This document shows, piece after piece, positions 55,926 through 64,000 of a stretch of DNA of 64,000 nt. Every line of letters begins with the position of its first letter. The stretch's first letter is position 1. Position numbers and translations under genes: made by a program. Location: NCBI GenBank assembly GCA_037501455.1, contig CM074865.1, positions 18,298,501 to 18,362,500 of the forward strand. The letters run 5' to 3'. The notes beneath the pieces were generated by a model. That model did not search any database. It saw only the letters and a program-made list of their open reading frames with translations, and was not told the origin of the DNA. The DNA is from Lantana camara. Its lineage: Eukaryota; Streptophyta; Magnoliopsida; Lamiales; Verbenaceae.

Positions 55926-56568
55926 GTGGCTTATGCACTTAGTGTAACAAGTCGTTTCCAATCTGACCCTGGAGATGGTCATTGGGCTGCCGTGAAGAAT
56001 ATTCTTAAGTACTTGAAAAGTACTAAGGATTTATTCTTAGTTTACGGAGGTCAGAAAGATCTTACTGTCGAAGGATACTGCGATGCAAGCTTTGCATCTG
56101 ACTTAGATGATTTTAAGTCAATGTTAGGATACATTTTCTGCCTAAACGGCGGAGCAGTGAGTTGGAAGAGTTCCAAGCAAACGACCGCTGCAGATTCTAC
56201 CACTGAGGTTGAATACTTAGCTGCAAATGATGCAGCTAAATAAGGTGTTTGGATTAGAAACTTCATTCAAGAGTTCAATGTTGTTCCTAGCATGAAAGAC
56301 CCCATTACTGTGTTTTGTGACAACACTGGGGCTGTTGCTCAAGCAAGAGAACCAAGATCTCACCAACGGACCAAACACATTATGAGGAAGTATCACCTAA
56401 TCCGTGATATTATCAAAAGAGGAGATGTGCAAATTGAGAGGGTCGCATCAGCAGAGAATGTGGCAGATCCACTTACTAAACCCTTTAGTCGAGAAGCTTT
56501 CCAAGGTCATCTTCAGAAGATGGGACTTATAGTAGCTTTAGAATGGCTTTTACGGACAAGTGGGAGAT
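55926..56568 (+). pseudogene. RT end and RNase H of element H
   Basis: The plus-strand frame begins DVAYALSVTSRFQSDPGDGH (RT end), then RNase H with YCDASFASDLDDFKS, FCLNGGAVSWKSSKQ, DSTTEVEYLAA and VFCDNTGAVAQA, and the C-terminal EPRSHQRTKHIMRKYHLIR and NVADPLTKP. The catalytic acids are present. One in-frame TAA at 56241-56243 interrupts it where relatives have a Glu codon. The frame runs on into the LTR and ends at about 56588 rather than before the polypurine tract. Confidence 0.88.
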
Positions 56569-58491
56569 TATTAGGAATAGTGCCCTAGAAAGCCGATTGT
56601 ATATCCGCTTTGTAGTTTTTCTTATTGTAATCACAGACAATCTTTGAATAAAATAACGAATTTAGGCAACACTTCTTTATATGCTCTTGTTTGGTATGCG
56701 TTTACTTTAATTGTGCATGTATGAGAACTCCCCTAATCCTGATGACTTTAGGACTCTACCATTTAGGTGAAATGGTTTATGAAACGAGCCCTATATCACA
56801 TAAGTCATGATTAGTAAAATACTCCAAGCCGATGAGTCCTACAGACAGTGGGAGTGTCAACCTGACTCCTCTAAGGCTTGCTTGTGGGATCACGCCCTTA
56901 AGAAGGACCACCTTGTTTCATGGAGGTCCAAAGTGTATAGTTGATACGTGCGTGATACATGAGGGTGCTTACTTCCATAAGTAAGTTCATTGAGGTGCCC
57001 CGTGTGAGAAGATTCCTAAATGGGAAAGGAAGTTTCTATTTCAGGAAATGGAAACTTCTAGATTAGGAAATATCTCACGAGTCATTGATGTGATTAATTG
57101 ATCCTTAGACTTGAGGTTCCATGTCACTTTATGAGTTAACTATGTAGTCTTAGGTATAAGCTTTAAAGGGTGTCACCTTAGACAACTGATTCAAGGCTTA
57201 TGCTGGGGTTGCACAAGTGACTCATGAAAGTGAATGAGAATCAAGAAAGGACCTACACTTGCATTTGCAAGGTGATCTCTTATTGTGTAAGTCATTCATA
57301 TGCCATATAGAGTCCTTGGCCAAGGCAGTAGATCGAGACATCAAGAAAAGGGTTTCTTGGATTGAGATCAAATGGATATGAAATGCACTTAGCTTTAAGA
57401 CTAGATTATTCGGGTTCTGATTATTCCCTTGCCCTAGATCTTGGTTGAGAGATAGTAAGTAGGAGGATTGTATCTCACATGAATCAATGACTTAAAGGTT
57501 CTATCGAATCGAGACATTCCAATTCAGCTAGGGGTTAAACACCTGTTGCTAGACTATGGTCGTTTAATCTGTGGACTGATTAATTAATTAGTGAATTAAT
57601 TAATTAGGGTCACTGCTAATTGAATTGACAACCTAGAGGGTCACACACAACAACTTGGTTACATGATTTGAGGTTTTGAAATGATTAAAAGAGTTGATCA
57701 TGCCGAGAGGGTTCCACACGTGTGAATCACACGTGTCCTTGGGGACACGTGTGTCACACGTGCATATATATGTGTATGTGATTAAATAATTAATGTGTTA
57801 ATTATTTAATAAAATTTGGTTTAATTTTTGAATTAAAAAGAAAGTCTTATTTTGGAGAAAAATAATCTATTTAATTAATTACGAATTAATTAATTAGATA
57901 AAATAAGTTATTTATTTATTAATAAATAAAGTATAAAATTATCCAAAAGGGGTTTGGATATTTTAGCTCTCTTAAAAGTTGATTTGAATTAGAATTCAAA
58001 AGTCAAAGTTTGGAATTACTTGACGAACAAGTAATAAGAGAGAGGGATCAAATCCTTAGTCCAATAGGACTAGGTTCGGCCGCCCCTCTCCTTCCTATAT
58101 ATAGGGGAGCTCGAGCTCCCCTTAGAGGGTAATTGACAATTCTTTTGGTTCATGTGTTGAACACCATCCTTTCTCCAAGATCAAATAAACCCTAGGTTAA
58201 GCCTAAACACTAACTAGAGAACTAGCATCCTTACTAGTTAGATTATAGTCAAGTTGGTAGACTATCTCTAGAGAGCTTCAAGTTAGAAGTTTTTAAAGAT
58301 TCGAGCTTTACCAAGGAGAGGGGATCAAGCCGCGAGAAGAGCGTTCTTCGGTGGCTTGAAACGCTTCAAGAAAGATTATTGGAAAGTAAGTTTCTAATCT
58401 CTACGAATTCGGATTCATGATTACGAGTTTCGATCCTTTTTGTTGGAAAATTTTTAAATTTCCGCTGCTTTCTGATTCCTGTTTTCCAACA
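56569..58491 (+). repeat. 3' LTR of element H
   Basis: 1923 bp, preceded by AAGTGGGAGAT as polypurine tract. The first bases are TATTAGGAATAG instead of TGTTAGGAATAG, so the conserved TG is mutated. It ends TTTTCCAACA. Highly similar to solo LTRs 1 and 2. Confidence 0.92.
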
Positions 58492-58641
58492 ACCACTCTG
58501 TTGAGTGCACTTGGGCCATCCTCCACCGCAGCTATGCCCACCACCGGAGGCTGGAAGCTCCTCCCCGAGGGTGTTAAGAACAGGGAAGATCTCTTCACCA
58601 TTTTTTCCGTAGACTCGGCGTCCATGACGGGTCTGTACCAT
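58492..58641 (-). pseudogene. Gag N-terminus of element C
   Basis: The ATG at 58641 starts MVQTRHGRRVYGKNGEEIFP and about 50 codons remain before the copia element H cuts the gene at 58492. Position, 58 bp from the primer site, fits a gag start. The Gly-rich GGGHSCGGGWPKC stretch has no known motif. The remainder of gag is missing from the window. Confidence 0.65.
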
Positions 58642-58699
58642 GATTATGGTTGTTTAAAGACTCTTGCAAGCTAAAAGAGGGGGCTTTTTCTTTCAGAGT

Positions 58700-58717
58700 T
58701 TCCCACAGACGACGCCA
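58700..58717 (-). other. Primer binding site of element C
   Basis: The element strand reads TGGCGTCGTCTGTGGGAA, three bases from the LTR edge at 58721. Sites of this form (usually TGGCGCCGTC...) are common in Tat-lineage elements. I cannot assign the tRNA with certainty. Confidence 0.75.
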
Positions 58718-58720
58718 AGA

Positions 58721-59438
58721 TGATGGTTCTAAATCTGGCTATGTACGGAATGACAAACTTGGACTCCCAATCACCCAAGAGATTTGTTTGCGTGAGGCAA
58801 CTCTGATGTTTTCCTGAATTGAAATGGAAGAACAAATGCGAGCTTAAAGGCCAGAACGGGGGAATGTGGGGGGTTGGACCCGTTTTGGCACTCCGACGCT
58901 CAAGTCAGATAAAGGTCTGGGTCGATAATGCGAAGGTAACTAGGGCTGAGTGTGTAAAGGAAAGCTTACCTACTATGAACAATGGTGAGGGATTTATATA
59001 GCAGAGAGAAGGCCTTGTGCGTGTAAGTACACCACCAGAAAAGTGTGGATCTGGTCTGCTGAGAGAGAAAGGTCTTTTGCGGCTGGAACAGTGCTTTACG
59101 GCAAAATCACTGTTCACCTGCTCTTGCGGAGATACCTAACACCGTACTTGGTGCGGCCGCAATTAATACGGTCTGCGATGGTGGTACCAGCATTTAATGC
59201 GCTTGTACTGTAATGCGTGGGTTGACCTCTCGCCTGGCTCGAGGGATCGCGGTCGAGGACCTCTTTGGGTGGAGTTACACCCTACGCGGCGAGTATAGCT
59301 GCCTTTCCCCCCGGGGGGCCAAGTGCTGGCTCGACGGTGTGACGACGGGGTCGAATGCGAGTGCTGACTTGGCTCGGTCCCCTCTACGTGGAGGGGACAC
59401 ATGGAGTCTAGTCACAACTCCTAATTTTCCCCTTATCA
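58721..59438 (-). repeat. Element C 5' LTR (right copy)
   Basis: 718 bp from TGATGGTTCT to CCCCTTATCA, uninterrupted, followed by the GAAAG duplication. It carries a short GC-rich segment near 59390 that the left copy lacks. Confidence 0.9.
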
Positions 59439-59443
59439 GAAAG

Positions 59444-60090
59444 TTACCAAGTCCTGATCCTCTCTAGTGATATCTATACTAAGGAAAATTATAGTGAGGG
59501 CAATCACTACAACTATTAAAAATATTAACGGAACAGACAACATCTTGACATATGAAAATTTATCAAAGTGATCTTTTAGAAATTTTGGAAGTGAGAAATA
59601 AGATATAGAAGTGAATGAATTGTATTTACCAAAATTGCCCATTTATAGAAGAATCCCAGCGGTCCGTTGTAAACTAGTCGTTACATACATGTACTTTTTT
59701 TATTTCTTATTTTTTTTATAAAATATAGCCGTTGCAAAAGTATATATATACATTTTTATTTTTATTTTTATTTAAAACATAAAAATTCATAATGGCAGTT
59801 TATGTATGCTCAATATTGATAAGAATATATGGAGAGTAATAAGCTATAAGCACAAATATCGATAGTTGAGGCAAAATTAGTGCACATAATTATATGCATA
59901 AATGAATAAGTAGGAGGCACAACCTTCCATTTGTAGATAAGTAAAGATTACAAGAAGGTATATCTATCCCTAATACTTAGCATATGATAGATAGGTGGAA
60001 AAACTTATTTTTCTCTCTTAGTTGATTTGTCGAAGAAACTGGAACGATAATTGATTTGCTGGGAAAATAAGAACGATCGTGCTGCTAACG
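59444..60090 (-). other. Element E leader, outer part
   Basis: Continues the leader of E from 36565 to its 5' LTR. The bases next to the LTR on the element strand read CGTTAGCAGCACGATC, where the primer site should be. Similar sites occur in Tork-type elements, but I cannot name the tRNA. No gene is seen; the short minus frame 59436-59642 has only a hydrophobic stretch. Confidence 0.6.
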
Positions 60091-60450
60091 TATTGCGAAA
60101 CAGAATAACAATTGGGCAAAACAAGATAAAAATATCGAAGAGAGAATTCTTTTTTGATAGAAACTATGGAAATTGTATTCTGAATCTATATATAAATGAA
60201 CTTACATAGCAAATAGGAAATTTTATATAGCTTCTAAGGTACGCTAAATAGAACCTTCTAAGATACGATGGACACAAGCTTTTAAGGTACACTAGACAAA
60301 AGCTTCTAACGTACGCAAGATGGAATCTTCTGAAGTACGTTACATAAAAATTTCTAAGATAAGCTTGGTTTGTGATAGTATCAAACTTGGTGAGCACCCA
60401 CAATTCATACATGGGCAGATCACTAGCCATAATTTTGACTTTTCTCAACA
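60091..60450 (-). repeat. Element E 5' LTR (right copy)
   Basis: 360 bp matching 28226-28590. It is followed by TAATT (60451-60455), equal to 28221-28225. On the element strand it starts TGTTGAGAAAAG and ends CGCAATA. Confidence 0.85.
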
Positions 60451-60455
60451 TAATT

Positions 60456-60830
60456 ATAATTATGTCATAAGTACTTATGTTGGCGTGCATAAATTACCGT
60501 GCATTGGGCGGTCCACTAAACTAGTATATAAATAAATTGCCAATTTTTTGGTATAATATGATTTTGGCCTTGGAAAATATATGTGGGAAATATCAACTAT
60601 TTAATAGATTCTAGGGGGGCAAAGTGCAATTCTCTCATTTTCAGGGGTTGACTTATCAACGTGTATATATTTAGGGCTGTTGTGCTATTAGTACTAATTG
60701 GAATATACGAAATACAAATATCCCCCAGATTCTTTCGATTATGAACACAGATTCTCACACGTTCAAAATCACACATGCATGCTGTATTCATCGCCAAAAT
60801 CTCGTTGCATCGTGAAATTCATTATGAAAC
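60456..60830 (+). promoter_or_regulatory. Possible promoter region of a host gene
   Basis: Non-repetitive DNA next to element E. It contains TATATAAATA at 60525-60534 on the plus strand, which could be a TATA box. No other element is clear. The proposal depends on the splice-like signals that follow. Confidence 0.25.
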
Positions 60831-61128
60831 CAGCAACGCGTTGGAAGGTAAGTCCGAAGGATGACATGGCTGAACGATGACGGCCGGCGGAGAGAGGCTG
60901 CGGTTCGGGGAGGTTTTGTGAAATTGGTTGAGGGGTTTTAAGGGGAAAGATGATATTAGTGTAGTTGTAAAGATTGCAGGAGGCGGTAGGCCGCTGAAGG
61001 TGGTCGTGGTTGTGGGCTGGAAATCAGCCAATGAAATCAAGGGCTGCGGATGCTTCGAGCTCATCTCAATTTGGGTAAATATCGGCTTAATATTGAATTA
61101 TTGTTTGAAAGATCTAATTTTTGTTTGA
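60831..61128 (+). other. GC-rich stretch with a splice donor; possible first exon
   Basis: After ATG (ATGAAACCAGCAACGCG, about 60823) comes AAG followed by GTAAGT at 60848, a consensus donor. If used, an acceptor-flanked 47-base exon at 61832-61878 would keep the reading frame open. The region up to 61076 is unusually GC-rich for the window. The plus frame 60928-61128 and the minus frame 60822-61064 have no known motif. It could be a host gene start or a non-coding exon. Confidence 0.25.
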
Positions 61129-62727
61129 TTATGATATGAGATCAATCGAGCTGGACCTGTGATTTACATATTCAGAAGATTGGGCATATTGAGTTAAATT
61201 ATGAATTTGGATTTGAGGATTTACTAATTAATAAAAATAATTTGAAATTTTCTGGCCATTGATCATGTGAATGTATTGATGTTGATCATAAATTTGACTA
61301 AGAAAATATGACCAGTAATTAGGTGAATACAATAGCCACTGATAAAAAATAATCAATATTAGGTAAAACCATATTCTGTCAGTTAATTCAATTTTGATGC
61401 TGAGATTAGAGAAATACAATAAAAGAATTTGATTCAGATAACATGAGCTTAAATGCAGTTTTGTTTGACACATTAGTTAATCAAGTTGGTCCTTTGAAGT
61501 TCTGCAGTTTGGATTGAGATTCCTAGCTGGAAGTTTTAAACAGTTCGATTAAAGGAGTATAGTTCAGATATCTTACGAATAGGACTACATTAACCTTTGT
61601 TGTTGAAGTGTATAGATTTGAATCAATATCTAATTGCACAAGCATGGGTTATTTGTGATGCATGTCATCAATTGATTAAGTGCTAAGTTAGCATGGATGA
61701 ATGTTTAAGAAAGTCTCCAAATTAAATTCTTGAAATAATGCGGTTAAATGATAATGATATAACATAAATAGAGATAAATGTGAAACTACTGCACTGGAAG
61801 CTGATTTTAGCTAATGTTTGTCTTTAAATAGGTGACGATTATCAGCAAGGTTTGGGGCACTGGACTCACGCGGTCATTGTAAGTGGCTCATCTGGTGAGC
61901 ATTCATACTCTGTTATAATGAGGCTTTAGTTGTTGGGACTAGAACATAAATGTAGTAAACAAATGATCGACTGATTGCTTGATTTTGATGACACTATTGA
62001 TTATTATATCTTACGAGTGCTTTTTATTTTATTTTTGGCTAGAAGCATTAATCATTTGGTATACTTTTATGAAAGTTTTTGAAATTGCATAGTATGTTGA
62101 ACATAAGTTTCAATGTTGAAAAAGCAAATGAGAAAGTTGAGAAGTATTGTCAAGTGTCATTAGGGACTTGTGTTCAAATCAGAGTTGAAAAGCTATTTTG
62201 TGAAATGCAAGTCAATGAGATTACAAGTGAAGTCATTGAGTTGTGGAAAGCAAGTTAGCTACCAATTAGACACCCACAGGGAGTTTGGGCTTTGGGTTGG
62301 GTTATGGGAAGATGAGCAGGTCTTCTGATTAGTTCCCATTTAATTCAAATTTAGAGTTAGTTTAAGTTTATATATGTTTTCAGCTGGATCGACATGAAAC
62401 CAGTTTTGCTTATATGAAATCAAACAATTTTAGGTTTGCAACCTTGTAAGAAAGAGTGTTCATGATAAAGTGGAACAATAGCACAGACACCCAACCTACA
62501 ATTCAATGTTTTTAAGTATTAGTCTTGGAAGATACGCAACAATTTTAGGAAATTTTGGAATAAGAAATATAAGTTTCTTAGGTAATTCAGAAGGTGGGAT
62601 ATTTTTAATTTTGAGAAGTCTACACTTGTTTGATTCTGTTGAGATGGATTGATTGAGTCCAATTTTCTAATGTGACAGGTTTAATAGAAAAGGCTTTGTT
62701 ACATATGCACTGCTCCAAAAATGGTCA
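61129..62727. other. AT-rich host DNA with one exon-like segment
   Basis: Mostly AT-rich and intron-like. One 47-base segment (61832-61878) is bounded by AAATAG and GTAAGT. No frame over 60 codons with a recognised product is present. I see no repeat shared with the rest of the window. Confidence 0.3.
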
Positions 62728-63060
62728 TTGACATATTGCTATGGAATATTTATACTACATTTCTCAATTTTACTTAACAAATTCATTCCATGTTTCAAAA
62801 TTAATTCAAATTGTTTTTTCAGATTCATGAAGTTGACCTCATTGAGTTGCTATACCTCACCCTATCCTTTCCATTTTACTACTCACAATAAACATTTTTG
62901 GAATGATGAATTTATCATGCTTATGATGCATTTCAAAACATCCTATTTATTTTCTGCTGTTGCACAGTGTGGTATTTTGGAGCAACTAATGAAATATTTG
63001 TCGAGGATAGAAGCATGCTTCTTTAATGACCATCTTGTAATCACCTCTTTTGGTTTTTGA
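62728..63060 (+). other. Unrecognised 110-codon frame
   Basis: A plus-strand frame, rich in Phe, Leu and Ile, without a domain I know. TTTTTTCAG at 62815-62821 inside it looks like a splice acceptor, so the frame may run through an intron and not be a real coding unit. Confidence 0.15.
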
Positions 63061-64000
63061 TGCTACAAGTCGAGAAAGGGCTTGTCATTTCTTTGTCGTG
63101 TCCTTTTTTAGGCTATCTAGGAAAATCAGGAAGTCTGTTGGCCTAGGTAATACTTAATAGTATTTTGTAAAAAGATAAACCAGTTGATTATTTGAAACCA
63201 TTGGACAGCGTCACAGAAAGCACTTAAGATGCCACACCCTAGAGATCTTATCCTTGTTCAATGTATCGATGAATATTCCTCCTGAGCGATCAATCTCTTT
63301 GTTGGGAAATAAACGCATCACCATCGCACATGTGTACTGCCAATACGCCAACATCTTCTTAAAGTACCTTGAATCCATCTGTAGAGAATGATTTTACATA
63401 AGCCATGATCGAAACAGCCAACCGGAGCAAAAGATCCTGCATAGGCTTATCGATTAGGATGGACGGTTGTGACTTTCTATTGTGTGCAATACGTTAATCA
63501 AGAATCAGAAGCATTTTTTATAAAACGTCAAGACTGTGATGAGAAAATAAAATAAAATAAAATTGAAATAAAGGTTAGCTTGAGTTGATTCTAGCATCAT
63601 TCTAAAAAGACTTTTTTTAACTATTAAGATAAGCTGCCAAGATACTGGGATTTATTCCTGAAGGAAAAATGTCATTTCTTTAGGAATTTTCTTTTTCATT
63701 TTTTCTGGTTGTGCCCACTACTGATGTAACTCTTATGCGGTGGAATCTCATGCAATTTGCATTAGCTGGTGAATGAGTTGCTTGTGTTGGTGGCTACAAT
63801 TCCATGAACTGCATCATGTGAAACCTTATCAAAATTCGTGTTTCCATACTCTTAAGTTGTCTCTAGAAAGCATGGCTAGATTTTTTCTCTTTTTTTTTTG
63901 GGGGGGGGGTTGCATCTTAACTTTGGAATAAATTCTTAGTTTTATTGCATTATCAGTATCTGTAAAGGCTGGTTTTTGCATTTTTCTGATGCCTGTTACA
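63061..64000. other. Host DNA with a short minus-strand frame
   Basis: A minus-strand frame of 64 codons, ATG 63405 to TGA 63211, reads MAYVKSFSTDGFKVLKKMLA and later MRLFPNKEIDRSGGIFID. Its composition looks more protein-like than most frames here, but I recognise no family. The rest is AT-rich and ends with T and G runs near 63890-63909. No other feature was seen. Confidence 0.25.

Larger units (their letters stand above)
55926..58491 (+). mobile_element. Element H: truncated Angela-like Ty1/copia element
   Basis: The only copy in the window of this family that keeps coding sequence. It has the end of RT, RNase H and a 1923-bp 3' LTR. Its left end is an abrupt join to the RT of element C. 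Its right end abuts the gag of C at 58492 (ACCAC follows). So it entered gag of C, and a later deletion removed its 5' part together with most of gag, protease and the RT start of C. It shows that the solo LTRs at 4613, 16787 and 37049 belong to Ty1/copia and gives their orientation. Confidence 0.88.
36566..59438 (-). mobile_element. Element C: Ty3/gypsy, Tat lineage, with antisense gene
   Basis: The LTRs are 36566-39085 (703 bp after removing a solo LTR) and 58721-59438 (718 bp), flanked by GAAAG at 36561-36565 and 59439-59443. The minus strand has the start of gag, then (after the copia element H and a deletion) RT, RNase H, a second archaeal-type RNase H and integrase. The second RNase H is a Tat-group trait. 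Between integrase and 3' LTR lies a plus-strand gene of 4 kb. Nested inside are solo LTR 3, element D, a Tourist-like element and H. Most of gag, all of protease and the RT start are missing. Confidence 0.9.
28226..60450 (-). mobile_element. Element E: Ty1/copia, Tork-like, decayed and nested
   Basis: LTRs of 365 and 360 bp (28226-28590 and 60091-60450) flank remains of a copia gene order on the minus strand: gag, protease, integrase, RT, RNase H. TAATT is repeated at 28221-28225 and 60451-60455. The integrase-before-RT order and the gag type (LEFVALDITRKNYM, LTVKDPSILWKNLQERY) place it in Ty1/copia near Tork. Removing the Mutator-like insertion (28785-31927) and element C (36566-59438) leaves about 6.2 kb, a normal size. 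The coding part has many stops and frameshifts. Confidence 0.85.

Noticed and set aside
58401..58625. 74-codon minus-strand frame
   Set aside because: It overlaps the better-supported gag start of C in another phase and runs across the copia boundary at 58491.

Overview
This window is repeat-dense nuclear DNA from a flowering plant, probably a eudicot. The evidence is nested LTR retrotransposons of typical plant lineages: Tekay/Del-like chromovirus, Athila-like and Tat-like Ty3/gypsy, and Tork-like and Angela-like Ty1/copia. Tourist-, Mutator- and CACTA-type DNA elements are also present. I saw no bacterial gene, rRNA gene, tRNA gene or CRISPR array. Almost every long reading frame belongs to a transposable element. 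The species cannot be named from the sequence.

There are two stacks of insertions. Stack 1 (1-25892): an old gypsy LTR (G; 1-564 plus 24862-25892) was split by element A (565-24856, minus strand, Tekay/Del-like chromovirus, target duplication TATCA). A was then hit by a solo Angela-like copia LTR (4613-6557, TCCAC) and by element B (7438-19973, minus strand, Athila-like, AAGCT). B's right LTR was itself hit by a second, inverted solo Angela-like LTR (16787-18724, CTGTG). This gives four levels of nesting.

Stack 2 (28226-60450): a decayed Tork-like copia element E (minus strand, TAATT) holds a Mutator-like element (28785-31927, 9-bp duplication) with a CACTA-type element and a long foldback inside it. 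E also holds a Tat-lineage gypsy element C (36566-59438, minus strand, GAAAG). C in turn contains a third solo Angela-like LTR (37049-38860, GCTTG), a non-coding gypsy-like element D (39566-48380), a Tourist-like element (49218-50101, TAA) and a truncated Angela-like copia element H (55926-58491).

The most interesting content is in C and in the LTRs. C carries a decayed, intron-containing gene that runs antisense to its gag-pol and resembles the plant 'putative gypsy type transposon' family. A TATA box stands just inside the 3' LTR, pointing toward it. A's LTR carries five dyad symmetries whose arms change while staying complementary. D has lost all protein genes but kept the LTR ends and primer site of A's type, and has a five-copy hairpin array next to its polypurine tract.

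The stacks are separated by a divergent copia LTR fragment and AT-rich DNA (25906-28220). The last 3.5 kb (60456-64000) is the only non-element sequence of any length. It shows splice-like signals and short frames but no gene I can name. All pol and gag genes here are broken or split, so no element in the window is autonomous.
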